Shown: piece after piece, positions 25,304 to 34,224 of the stretch
Layout of the letters: the number at the start of each line of letters is the position of its first letter
Numbering within the stretch: the first letter of the stretch is position 1
NCBI GenBank assembly: GCA_022826805.1
Contig: JAJDUH010000072.1
Span: 118,549-182,548, forward strand
Source of the DNA: Candidatus Poribacteria bacterium
Lineage (GTDB): Bacteria; Poribacteria; WGA-4E; WGA-3G
Length of the DNA stretch: 64,000 bases
Reading direction: 5' to 3'
Translations under genes and position numbers: made by a program
The notes under the pieces: generated by a model
The model's database searches: none
What the model was told of the DNA's origin: nothing
What the model saw: the letters and a program-made list of their open reading frames with translations, nothing else

Positions 25304-27727
25304 ATGGAAACACTACAGGGTATACTTGAACGTATCGTCTATGAGAACCCTGACACCGGCTATACTGTCGGTCGTCTTTCCGCGCGAGACCACTCCGAAC
25401 TTATCACTGTTGTCGGCAATTTGGCATCCGTCAACCCAGGCGAAAGCCTCCTCCTCCGAGGCGAGTGGGTGGACAACGCCAGATACGGCAGGCAGTTCCA
25501 AATTGACAAATATGAGACCATCTTACCCGCAAATGTAGTCGGCTTACGAAAATACCTTGGATCTGGGTTGATTAAGGGTATCGGTCCGAAAATGGCGGCA
25601 CGTATCGTTCAAAAGTTCGGCATGGATACCATGGATATCATTGATCACGAGCCTGAAAAGTTAGCACGTATCCCCGGCATCGGACGGCATCGCGTAAAGA
25701 TCATCAAGGAGGCGTGGGAAGCACAGCGCGAAATTAAAAACGTTATGCTCTTCCTCCAATCCCACGATGTCAGCACAACACACGCCGCAAAGATTTACAA
25801 AACATACCAAAACGATGCAATCGCCATCGTCACAGAGAATCCCTACCGTCTCGCCGATGATATTTACGGCATCGGATTTGTAACTGCCGACACAATTGCA
25901 CAGAAACTCGGCATGGATAAGGATACACCCCCCAGAGTCCAAGCGGGTATCAAGTACGTTCTCAGCCAAAAGGCAGATGAGGGACACGTCTTTCAACACC
26001 GTGATGAACTTACTGAGGCGTGTCAAACTATGCTTGAACAAGAACCCGAAGCGATTGAGGAAGGCGTTCGTGCCCTCATCGAAGCAGAGGAAATTATTAA
26101 TCCCAGTTTTGTAGACTTCTTGGGCTCCGACAAACAGGACGGTGTGAGCGAACCACAAGATACGTATGAAATTAGCAATCAGAAAGAGATTCTCGAAGCA
26201 GATCAGGAACCTCCTTCAACTGACAACCCGACGAGTGCCATACGCGCACTCGACGTTGATTCCCAACTGACAACTGATAACCATTCTGCCATCTATCTCT
26301 CTCCTTTTTACTATGCCGAATTGGGAGTCGCAAACCAATTTTTAAGACTCTTATCTTATGGCGATCCAAACTTCAGCCACGGAAAACCAGAAGGGTCATC
26401 ACCTATCCATACCGCAGTCCTGACCCAGTTGGAGCAGGAAATGGGTATTCGTTTCGCACAACAGCAGTGCCAGGCGATCCAGACTGCGATGACGGCACGT
26501 GCGATGATTCTTACCGGCGGACCCGGCACCGGTAAAACGACGACGACTGTCGGTATGATTCGCCTATTTGAAGCTCAGAACAAACATATTACCTTAACAG
26601 CACCCACCGGACGCGCCGCGAAACGCCTGAGTGAAACAACCGGCGGTGAAGCCAAAACAATCCATCGGCTTCTCGAATTTTCTCCACAGATTAACGCCTT
26701 TAAACGCAATCGCCAGAACCCGTTGGACACAGATGTGGTCATCGTTGACGAAACATCTATGGTAGACCTCGTCTTAATGAACCGCTTGATGCAAGCAATC
26801 CGACCCAGTACAACCCTCATTCTCATCGGCGATGTCGATCAGCTCCCATCCGTCGGTGCGGGCAATGTCCTAAGAGAACTCATTGATTCCCAAAGGATAC
26901 CCGTCATTGAGCTGACTGAAATATTCCGCCAAGCGCAGGAGAGTATGATCGTTACAAATGCCCATCGTATCAACAAAGGCGATTTTCCAGAACTCACTGG
27001 CAACGCAGATCGAAACTTCTTTTTTATAGAGGAGGAGGACCCAGACGAAATTGTTGAATTAGTATGTTCCCTCATTGCTGATCGATTACCCCAACACTAC
27101 GATTACCATCCCATGGACGATATCCAACTCCTGTGCCCGATGCGGCGTGGAACACTCGGTACTGAAAGTCTCAACAAACGCCTTCAAGAAGTATTGAACC
27201 TTGAATATACAGCCCCAGCAGCAGCCCATCCCTTGGAAAAAGCACGCTTCGGAACTCGTCCCTACAAGCAAGGCGCACAGTCCTTTGGTCAATCACGCAC
27301 CGCAGGCGGTTTCCGTGTCGGCGATAAGGTAATGCAGATCCGCAACAACTACGACTACGATGTGTTTAACGGTGATATTGGAAGGGTTGTCGCAATTGAA
27401 CATATTGACAAGAAAGTCCACATCCAGTTTCCTGATAGACAGGTCGCTTACGATACAGCAGACCTCGGAGAACTCGTATTAGCGTATGCCACGACTATCC
27501 ACAAAGCGCAAGGCAGCGAATATCCCGCCGTTGTTATCCCCTTACACACGCAACACTATCTCATGTTACAACGAAATCTCCTCTACACCGGCATCACCCG
27601 TGCAAAAGAGCGCGTCGTAATAGTAGGCACCAAACAAGCACTCGCTATTTGCATCCGCAACAATCAGGTGATGCAACGCAACAGCTATCTCGCCGAACGC
27701 CTTCAAAGGGACGGAGATGGAAATTGA
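25304..27727 (+). CDS. recD2: RecD2-type ATP-dependent 5'-3' DNA helicase
   Basis: This superfamily 1B helicase of 807 residues acts on DNA in repair without RecBC. The N-terminal OB-like domain (METLQGILERIVYENPDTGY) is followed by helix-hairpin-helix segments (GIGPKMAARIVQKFG, RIPGIGRHRVKII). Then come Walker A GGPGTGKTTT (about residue 405), DETSMVD, GDVDQLPSVGAG, and the C-terminal TIHKAQGSEYPAVV and YTGITRAKERV motifs. Residues about 275-330 form a low-similarity insert, part of which (STDNPTSAIRALDVDSQLTT) is encoded by heptad repeat sequence. The ribosome site is weak. Confidence 0.92.
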   Translation: METLQGILERIVYENPDTGYTVGRLSARDHSELITVVGNLASVNPGESLLLRGEWVDNARYGRQFQIDKYETILPANVVGLRKYLGSGLIKGIGPKMAARIVQKFGMDTMDIIDHEPEKLARIPGIGRHRVKIIKEAWEAQREIKNVMLFLQSHDVSTTHAAKIYKTYQNDAIAIVTENPYRLADDIYGIGFVTADTIAQKLGMDKDTPPRVQAGIKYVLSQKADEGHVFQHRDELTEACQTMLEQEPEAIEEGVRALIEAEEIINPSFVDFLGSDKQDGVSEPQDTYEISNQKEILEADQEPPSTDNPTSAIRALDVDSQLTTDNHSAIYLSPFYYAELGVANQFLRLLSYGDPNFSHGKPEGSSPIHTAVLTQLEQEMGIRFAQQQCQAIQTAMTARAMILTGGPGTGKTTTTVGMIRLFEAQNKHITLTAPTGRAAKRLSETTGGEAKTIHRLLEFSPQINAFKRNRQNPLDTDVVIVDETSMVDLVLMNRLMQAIRPSTTLILIGDVDQLPSVGAGNVLRELIDSQRIPVIELTEIFRQAQESMIVTNAHRINKGDFPELTGNADRNFFFIEEEDPDEIVELVCSLIADRLPQHYDYHPMDDIQLLCPMRRGTLGTESLNKRLQEVLNLEYTAPAAAHPLEKARFGTRPYKQGAQSFGQSRTAGGFRVGDKVMQIRNNYDYDVFNGDIGRVVAIEHIDKKVHIQFPDRQVAYDTADLGELVLAYATTIHKAQGSEYPAVVIPLHTQHYLMLQRNLLYTGITRAKERVVIVGTKQALAICIRNNQVMQRNSYLAERLQRDGDGN
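26214..26284. repeat. Heptad/hairpin element inside recD2
   Basis: TTCAACTGACAACC, a hairpin CGAGTGC-N5-GCACTCG, and CCAACTGACAACTGATAACC lie within the recD2 reading frame. They are the same heptads that end the intergenic elements. The frame stays open through it. Confidence 0.7.
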
Positions 27728-28114
27728 CGCATTAGCAGTCAGATTTGTCGCAATTCATTGCACATTGCGTAAGTTCATTGTAGGTTGGGTTGAACGGACT
27801 GAACCAAAACGTTGGCTGCTGGAAGAACTGATGTTCGAGCTATATAGCCACTTTCGCAGAGATATCGAGTGAAACCCAACGGTATTCCTGTATTGTTTCT
27901 TGAGATGTAATAATATAAAGTTGAGTTTCACGGTGTCCTTGATAGCAGGTAAGAGCGTATCATGGTCTGGGTGAAATCGCTATTACCGAAATAACAAAAA
28001 CTTTACACCTCCGTTCCCCGGTTTTTTGTTGTATAGGCGACGGAGATGTGGCATAATTAATAAAAGGTTCTAACGGATTGTATCGCAGCGCATCAGATGA
28101 AGAAGAGGACAAGC
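27728..28114. other. Intergenic region with possible gene remnant
   Basis: A stop-free stretch directly after recD2 in another frame would read GWVERTEPKRWLLEELMFEL and ends about 27872. It has no start or ribosome site and may be the tail of a lost gene. GGTTGGGTT and AACCCAAC form a distant inverted pair. A weak TTGTAT-N17-CATAAT promoter lies at about 28030-28058 for the following remnant. Confidence 0.4.
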
Positions 28115-28365
28115 ATGGTTACACGAAAAGACATTCAAGCGACTTGTGATGACATCGTGCGCGAATTCGGACCGCTACAGGTAGTTCTCTTTGGCTCTTA
28201 CGCTTATGGCACACTGACTTTTCAATTCCCTCTGAACATGCAATTGATCCTCGCTATCCGGGAAACTTCGCAACTACGGATGACACATCGCACGCCATGT
28301 GCATCTGCGATAAAGTTCGGCGTGCTGTTCGCGAGTCATTGAAACTCCCGCTCGACTCCTCCTAA
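28115..28365 (+). pseudogene. Fused remnant of an MNT nucleotidyltransferase and a HEPN protein
   Basis: The ATG at 28115, with AGAGGA upstream, starts an MNT-type nucleotidyltransferase N-terminus (DDIVREFGPLQVVLFGSYA). This breaks off just after the GSYAYGT motif, before the metal-binding aspartates. In another frame the sequence then reads DPRYPGNFATTDD and KVRRAVRESLKLPLDSS, stop 28365. That is the look of a HEPN-domain C-terminus. MNT and HEPN genes normally sit side by side as a toxin-antitoxin-type pair, so an internal deletion joining them explains the remnant. Confidence 0.65.
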
Positions 28366-28412
28366 CCCCAGACGACTCTTCTGACCTAAGTTGCTTTTGA
28401 AGGAACAACAAC

Positions 28413-29957
28413 ATGAAACGCATTACCCTATTTCTGATTGGTTTTCTTTTATCTTTCACACACTCGTTTGTGCATGCCGAGGTTACATTGCCACGGGTCA
28501 TCGGCAATAACATGGTCCTGCAACGTGACATGCAAGTTCCCATCTGGGGCTGGGCATCCCCAGGCGAAGAAATCACCATAACCCTCAACACCGATGACGA
28601 AGCAACCAAACCGCTTTTCTCAACTACCGTAGTTGCCGACGCAGAAGGCAACTGGCGAACCAAACTCTCGGCGATGGACGCAGGCGGTCCCTATACACTC
28701 AAGATTAGCGGTAGTAACACACTTGAACTGACGAATATCCTTATCGGAGAGGTTTGGGTCTGTTCCGGACAATCAAATATGGAATGGTCGGTACGTGCCT
28801 CAAAAGACAACGAGACAGAAATCGCCGCAGCAAACTATCCGAGTATTCGACTGTTTGATGTGCCGCGTAGACCATCAGGGCTGCTTCAAGATGATGTAGA
28901 GGCAGACTGGTCCGAAACCACTCCTGAGACAATTGAAAATTTCTCTGCCGTTGCTTACTATTTCGGACGGAAACTTTATAAAAATCTTAATGTACCCATC
29001 GGATTAATCAATACCTCGTGGGGTGGCACCCGCATTGAGCCGTGGACGCCGCCTGCCGGTTTTGACAGTGTTCCCACCCTTGAATCCATATCCAAAGAGA
29101 TTCAGGAGGCACACGCCAACTATCGTCAGCAACTTCCCGAAAAAATGAAAGAGATTGAAGCGTGGATAGCGGAAACACGCGAGGCGTTAGAAACCGATGC
29201 ACGCCTTACGCAGATACCGGAAAATAGACATCCGCTAAGGCATCAAGCGAGACCGACAGGACTTTACAACGGTATGGTATATCCGATTGTCCCTTACGCT
29301 GTCCGCGGTGCTATCTGGTATCAAGGCGAGTCAAACCTTCGGGATGGTATGCTCTACCATAAAAAAATGAAAGCACTCATCAATGGATGGCGTGAGGTCT
29401 GGGAACAGGGCGATTTCCCTTTCTATTTCGTGCAACTGGCACCGTTCAATTACGGCGGATGGATCGGAGATCCATTCTTTCTACCGCAGATTTGGGAGGC
29501 ACAAACTGCTACGTTATCTGTCCCTAATACCGGCATGGCTGTGACAACAGACATCGGAAATCTCAAAGACATCCACCCTCGAAACAAACAGGAGGTTGGT
29601 AGACGACTTGCATTGTGGGCACTTGCCAAAACATACGGTAGAGATGATGTAACCTACTCCGGCCCACTTTACAAGTCGATGACGGTAGAGGGGAATATCA
29701 TTCGACTCAGCTTTGATTTTGTGGCAGGCGGCTTGATGGCACGGGACGGGGAGTCACTTACATGGTTTGAAATCGCAGGCGGGGACAAGCAATTCGTCGA
29801 AGCAAAAGCGACAATAGATGGCGACACAATCCTCGTTTCCAGCAACACCGTCGCAAATCCAGTCGCAGTCCGATTCGGTTGGCATCAAAATGCTGAACCC
29901 AATTTGGTGAACAAGGAAGGGCTACCCGCATCCCCATTTCGTACATATCAATGGTAA
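28413..29957 (+). CDS. Sialate O-acetylesterase-like SGNH hydrolase, secreted
   Basis: This 514-residue protein has a signal peptide ending at FVHAE (about residue 22). An N-terminal beta domain (MVLQRDMQVPIWGWASPGEEI) is followed by an SGNH esterase domain. The nucleophile Ser is in VCSGQSNMEWSV (about residue 118), the oxyanion Asn in WYQGESN, and Asp/His in LKDIHPRNKQEVGRR (about 385-400). The family removes O-acetyl groups from sialic acids or plant and algal polysaccharides. AAGGAA precedes the ATG. An extracellular or periplasmic glycan-processing role is likely. Confidence 0.9.
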   Translation: MKRITLFLIGFLLSFTHSFVHAEVTLPRVIGNNMVLQRDMQVPIWGWASPGEEITITLNTDDEATKPLFSTTVVADAEGNWRTKLSAMDAGGPYTLKISGSNTLELTNILIGEVWVCSGQSNMEWSVRASKDNETEIAAANYPSIRLFDVPRRPSGLLQDDVEADWSETTPETIENFSAVAYYFGRKLYKNLNVPIGLINTSWGGTRIEPWTPPAGFDSVPTLESISKEIQEAHANYRQQLPEKMKEIEAWIAETREALETDARLTQIPENRHPLRHQARPTGLYNGMVYPIVPYAVRGAIWYQGESNLRDGMLYHKKMKALINGWREVWEQGDFPFYFVQLAPFNYGGWIGDPFFLPQIWEAQTATLSVPNTGMAVTTDIGNLKDIHPRNKQEVGRRLALWALAKTYGRDDVTYSGPLYKSMTVEGNIIRLSFDFVAGGLMARDGESLTWFEIAGGDKQFVEAKATIDGDTILVSSNTVANPVAVRFGWHQNAEPNLVNKEGLPASPFRTYQW

Positions 29958-29965
29958 TTAGCTTT

Positions 29966-30090
29966 ATAGTTATCAGTACGGTTTGCTGCGCAAACCTTTC
30001 GGTTATCAGTACAGAGATGTTGTAGTATTTACGCATTACGCAGTTGCTGCAAGGCTTAACTAGCGAATGACAACTGATAACTGATGACCC
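29966..30090. repeat. Composite heptad element
   Basis: TTATCAGTAC-GGTTTGC-TGC-GCAAACC-TTTCGGTTATCAG forms the left end. ATGACAACTGATAACTGATG forms the right end, about 20 bases before the next ATG. The inner palindrome corresponds to GGGTTGC-TAC-GCAACCC at 62804 with paired changes in the stem. Confidence 0.7.
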
Positions 30091-30109
30091 GTAAGACGGA
30101 GACAAAGAT

Positions 30110-31252
30110 ATGAAAATTACTGCTATCAAAACCTTTATGGCGCGTTTTGGTAACCGACCCCGTGGTCTCATCAAAGTAGAAACGGACGAAGGACTTTACG
30201 GGTGGGGTGAAGCCTACTCCACGGGTCCAGACCTCTCTGTTGAACCGATTGCTGACTACATCTTCGAAATGATTCAAGGGGAGGATCCGAGGCGAATTGA
30301 ATATATCATGCTGAAACTGCATCAGCAGTTCCGTTTCCCGCCTGGCGGTGCTGGGCTCGCTGTTATTTCTGCTGTTGATCACGCACTCTGGGACATCAGT
30401 GGAAAAGCAGCAGGCTTACCAGTCTACATGCTCCTCGGTGGACACGCTCGAGACCGCATCCGCGTCTACCGCGGCATCGGTGGTAGAGACGGCATTGAAG
30501 CCGCTGATCAGGCACGCAAACTTCATGAGGAGTGGGGATTCACGGCGTTCAAGACCAGTCCTTATCAGCTTGATCCTGATGCAGATCGGTGGGGACGCGT
30601 CTGCGATGCCGCTGCGATCTATTTTGAGCAGATTCGGGAAAATACCCCATCAGAGTGGGAGTTCGCCTTCGATCCACACGCCAAAATCTTCGAGCCGATT
30701 CGCGCACTGCAACTCGCCAATGCTCTGGCACCCTACGACCCGTATTTCTACGAGGAACCGCTCCGACCCGAGCACATCCCCGCGTGGACGCGCTTACGTT
30801 CTCAGATGCAGGTACCACTCGCCACCGGAGAGTCTCTCTACACGCGCTTTGAGTTTCTGGACATCATCGCCGGGCAAGGTGCCGACATCATTCAGCCAGA
30901 CATCTGCGTTTGTGGTGGATTGTTGGAGATGCGTAAAATCGCTGCGATCGCCGAAGCGCACTACGTGAGTATTGCACCACATAATCCGATGGGACCACTG
31001 GCAACGGCTGTCAATGTACACTTCGCCGCTGCAACCGCCAACTTCAAAATCTTGGAGTATCTCTTGCCCACCGAGACGGAATGGAACGCTTGGGTAGACG
31101 AGCCTTATCTGCCAAAAGATGGCTATCTGGAGTTACGGGACCGTCCCGGTTTGGGTGTAGAGGTGAACGAAGCAGCAATCACGGATAACGAATACATCCA
31201 TTGGCAACGCACCTGTCCGATCCGCCCCGACGGCTCAACAGGATATATTTAG
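30110..31252 (+). CDS. Enolase-superfamily sugar-acid dehydratase (galactonate dehydratase-like)
   Basis: This 380-residue protein has a mandelate racemase/galactonate dehydratase-type set. Metal ligands are Asp in AFDPHAKIF, Glu in FYEEPLRPE and Glu in LATGESLYT; the catalytic His is in IAPHNPMGPLAT. N-terminal GWGEAYSTG and ISAVDHALWDISGKAAGLPVY are typical of the capping domain and barrel start. The spacing of H-N-P-M-G-P fits sugar-acid dehydratases that give 2-keto-3-deoxy products. The precise sugar acid is unknown. A composite repeat ends just upstream. Confidence 0.9.
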   Translation: MKITAIKTFMARFGNRPRGLIKVETDEGLYGWGEAYSTGPDLSVEPIADYIFEMIQGEDPRRIEYIMLKLHQQFRFPPGGAGLAVISAVDHALWDISGKAAGLPVYMLLGGHARDRIRVYRGIGGRDGIEAADQARKLHEEWGFTAFKTSPYQLDPDADRWGRVCDAAAIYFEQIRENTPSEWEFAFDPHAKIFEPIRALQLANALAPYDPYFYEEPLRPEHIPAWTRLRSQMQVPLATGESLYTRFEFLDIIAGQGADIIQPDICVCGGLLEMRKIAAIAEAHYVSIAPHNPMGPLATAVNVHFAAATANFKILEYLLPTETEWNAWVDEPYLPKDGYLELRDRPGLGVEVNEAAITDNEYIHWQRTCPIRPDGSTGYI

Positions 31253-31257
31253 GAATG

Positions 31258-31345
31258 GTTGTCAGTTATCAGTTGTCGGTTGTCAGTTAAGAGGATTCTG
31301 AAATACGTCAAAATCTCTCTTTAACTGAAAGCCGATAGCCGAGAA
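31258..31345. repeat. Short heptad element with inverted ends
   Basis: TTGTCAGTTATCAGTTGTCG plus GTTGTCAGTTAAGAG at the left, CTCTTTAACTGAAAGCC and CGAGAACTA at the right, with about 30 bases between. The stop codon of the convergent TrpD-like gene falls at the right end. Confidence 0.75.
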
Positions 31346-32824
31346 CTAATAACAGCGATGACTCGCGGCGATGTATGCTCGCAGATGTTTCAACGCCTGA
31401 CCGTTGTCCATTACCGACTGCGCGCGTGCCAGTGCCTTCTCAGGCTCTGGGCAAATTCCCAACAGATAGTCAACCATTGCTGTGTTCAACAGAATCCTAT
31501 CGTAGATGTGTCCTTTTTCACCCGATAGGGCTGCTATACCCGCTTCCCCGAATGCCTGCGCGCTTACAAACTCTGGACGTGGACTCCAGGCATAGTTGAA
31601 TCCATAAATTTTTGGATCTATATCCATCGCGAAGTCTTCGCGGACACCCTTCACGCGGTGGAAGCCTTGTGAATAGTTGATTGCCATTCGGTCATGTGTG
31701 GACGGCTTTCCAAGGCGCAGGGCATAATGACTTGTCCCTTCCTCACCCTTCACAGCGACGGCGGCATCGAGCCCGCGTTCCCACGCCAATTGAAGGAGCG
31801 GTTTCTCATAGCCGATATGGTAGTAGCCGAGTACCATGTAATTCGCTTCCCGCGCTGAAAAGAATTGTTGTGCCTTCTCAGTCGCTGCCCAAGGTGGACG
31901 TTTCTTGATATGCACACGCAATTCGCGCAAATCGTAAGCCGCCGGGCAATATTCGCGTTGACTGATATATCCGAACCCAATCGATTCATCAGTAATCAGC
32001 GATGCGGTCTGTGCCAGCGATAGGTGTGTGTTTGCACCGAGTGCCTTCAAGATGGTCTCTTCCGTTACACCATTCTTTGGTGGCATCGCATCCACGCTAT
32101 GAAGAAGTGATGCTTCACCAAGAGCTGCACGCACCGCTGCTACAAAAAGCATCGGACGAAAATAACGCGTTGCGCCATCATAAGGCTGTCCGAAGTGCGT
32201 CAACGTCTCAACATCAATCGGTTTGACCGCTTCAGGTCCAAAAAATGCATCAAGATAGCCTCGGACTTCCTCGTAGGTTTCACGGTTCATCCGTTGTCCT
32301 ATAAGCGCAGCACCTTTAAGCGCAGGTTTGACATCATCGCTAAGGATGGCTTCACACATCTCGCGAGTTTCAACGTAACTTAAATGTTTCGCCCGTAAAA
32401 TCTTTTCCAACGCGTTCACGACAACTGCTTCTGTTGGATTCCGTGGCACATAGCCGCAATCGGGATTCATCAGATATTGAATTTCTGGCGGTAGTTGTTC
32501 TACGAGTGCCGAACGGTATTTGTGGAACGCTGTTTCCTCTGCCTGACTCCACTGTGTCGATTCTGGAAAATAGGCGCGGAGTGTCATCGCCGCAAAAAAC
32601 GCCCCCATCTGCGCACCTGAAGCCGTCTCCTTTTCTGGTAGCCCACCGGCAATCGACTTCAGAATCGTTTCAAGGATCGGCTCTGGTTGCGGTGAATCTG
32701 AGGGGTTTATGCCTAACGGACGCGTCTGATGCGGTCCCGTACAAACTCTCGCCTGTGCCTCAAGCACATCTGTATTCGGCCCGGGATATACCGGCATGTA
32801 TGCGTGAGAATCAAAATCTTCCAT
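31346..32824 (-). CDS. TrpD-like family 3 glycosyl/phosphoribosyltransferase
   Basis: This 492-residue protein resembles anthranilate phosphoribosyltransferase-like (TrpD2/YbiB) proteins. It has an N-terminal helical domain (GLPEKETASGAQMGAFFAAMTLR) and a repeated helical segment (about 130-190). A GT3-type core follows with THFGQPYDGATRYFRPML and NGVTEETILKALGAN. The usual PRPP-binding GTGGD-like loop is not clear (HSVDAMPPKNG lies where KHGN would be expected), so true TrpD activity is doubtful. The promoter at 32886 and ATG at 32824 fit. It stands alone, away from any trp genes. Confidence 0.75.
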   Translation of the reverse strand: MEDFDSHAYMPVYPGPNTDVLEAQARVCTGPHQTRPLGINPSDSPQPEPILETILKSIAGGLPEKETASGAQMGAFFAAMTLRAYFPESTQWSQAEETAFHKYRSALVEQLPPEIQYLMNPDCGYVPRNPTEAVVVNALEKILRAKHLSYVETREMCEAILSDDVKPALKGAALIGQRMNRETYEEVRGYLDAFFGPEAVKPIDVETLTHFGQPYDGATRYFRPMLFVAAVRAALGEASLLHSVDAMPPKNGVTEETILKALGANTHLSLAQTASLITDESIGFGYISQREYCPAAYDLRELRVHIKKRPPWAATEKAQQFFSAREANYMVLGYYHIGYEKPLLQLAWERGLDAAVAVKGEEGTSHYALRLGKPSTHDRMAINYSQGFHRVKGVREDFAMDIDPKIYGFNYAWSPRPEFVSAQAFGEAGIAALSGEKGHIYDRILLNTAMVDYLLGICPEPEKALARAQSVMDNGQALKHLRAYIAASHRCY

Positions 32825-32885
32825 TTCACAAGATCCTCCGAGGGACTTCAGTCGTGTTTTTATGGTAGAATGTGTGAAGAATTCT

Positions 32886-32914
32886 ATTATACTGCATATC
32901 GACGTTTAAAACAA
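32886..32914 (-). promoter_or_regulatory. Predicted promoter of the TrpD-like gene
   Basis: On the minus strand TTGTTT (32914-32909), 17 bases, then TATAAT (32891-32886), about 60 bases before the ATG. Confidence 0.55.
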
Positions 32915-33053
32915 ATTTTGCAGGTGTTCTCAAAAGCATTCGATTTTTCTCCTATTTACTGCTGATCGATGATAGTTGACAGCCAACAACCGATACATTT
33001 GAATTAAATGCCTGCTTATGATATTATGCTGCAAAACTTGAATGGAGCGGAAA

Positions 33054-34223
33054 ATGAAGATAAAAGACATTCAGACAGTCCGAATCAACGTGCCACCGCG
33101 CGATGGCAAACGCACACAGCCGCGTCGCGACGCGTGGAACGTCCACGCCGAAGTCGCGAATCCCATGTCCCGTTATCCGCAATACAAACGCCACCGTTCC
33201 AGTTGGATGCCGAACTGGGATACCGTCTACGTCAAGGTCACCGCCGAAGATGGCACTTGGGGTATAGGCGAGACCTCCTTCGGAACACCGGTCGCGGCGA
33301 TTATTGATGAACACTTCGCACCGATGCTGATTGGCGAGAACTGTTTTGCTGTTGAGAAAATTTGGGATATGATGTTTCGTATGTCCAAGCCTTACGGTTC
33401 ACAAGGCTTAACCAGTTGTGCAATCAGTGGTGTTGACATCGCTTTGTGGGATCTGATCGGCAAAATTAAAAACCAACCCGTCTATGAACTCCTTGGCGGC
33501 CCTGTACGGGACAAACTCTTCGCCTACGCGACCGGGAACGATACCGATTGGCAATTGGAACTCGGATTCAAGGCGGTGAAATTGGCGTGTCCTTACGGAC
33601 CCGTTGACGGTGAATGGGGTTTGAAGGAAAACGAAAAACTCGTCGCGAGAACCAGAGAAATGGTCGGTGATGAGGTTGAAATTATGCTCGATTGTTACAT
33701 GGCTTTCGATGTCGATTACACCATCCGCTTAGCGCAACGTCTCCGTCCGTATCGTCTCAAGTGGATTGAGGAGTTTCTCATTCCCGAAGACATTGACGGT
33801 TTAGCTAAAGTTCGAGACGCTGTCGATTGGGTGAGTTTGGCAAGCGGTGAGCATCACTACACCCGTTTCCCATTTCAGCAAATTATCGAAAGAAGATGCT
33901 TGGATATCCTGCAGCCAGACACTTTCTGGGTGGGTGGTATAACCGAGTGTGTTAAGATCTGCCATCTCGCTGACGCTGCTGGTCTAACCGTTATCTTTCA
34001 TGGAGGTGGACTCCGGCAATCTGGACTTCATCTTTCTGCTGCTATGCCCAATACACCTTGGGTAGAATACTATCTCGGAGTCCCGCCGGGTGTGCCTTTA
34101 GAGGAAACAAAACTGTTTGAGGGTGAATCTCTCCCCATAGAGAGTTATATCTCGCCAAATGACGGTCCTGGACTCGGTCTGCGCATTGAAGAGGAGTGGT
34201 TAACACCGAGGAATCCGCGGTAA
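33054..34223 (+). CDS. Enolase-superfamily dehydratase, L-rhamnonate dehydratase-like
   Basis: This 389-residue protein shows the rhamnonate dehydratase-type series: Asp in IMLDCYMAFDVDYT, Glu in LKWIEEFLIPEDI, Glu in LASGEHHYTRF, DILQPDTFWVGGITE, and His in VIFHGGG. Such enzymes make 2-keto-3-deoxy sugar acids. The ATG at 33054 has GGAGCGG upstream; an ATG at 33042 would add four residues. The next gene starts one base after its stop, so it is probably the first gene of an operon with the SurA-like and TPR proteins. That is an odd pairing for a catabolic enzyme. Confidence 0.88.
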   Translation: MKIKDIQTVRINVPPRDGKRTQPRRDAWNVHAEVANPMSRYPQYKRHRSSWMPNWDTVYVKVTAEDGTWGIGETSFGTPVAAIIDEHFAPMLIGENCFAVEKIWDMMFRMSKPYGSQGLTSCAISGVDIALWDLIGKIKNQPVYELLGGPVRDKLFAYATGNDTDWQLELGFKAVKLACPYGPVDGEWGLKENEKLVARTREMVGDEVEIMLDCYMAFDVDYTIRLAQRLRPYRLKWIEEFLIPEDIDGLAKVRDAVDWVSLASGEHHYTRFPFQQIIERRCLDILQPDTFWVGGITECVKICHLADAAGLTVIFHGGGLRQSGLHLSAAMPNTPWVEYYLGVPPGVPLEETKLFEGESLPIESYISPNDGPGLGLRIEEEWLTPRNPR

Positions 34224-34224
34224 T

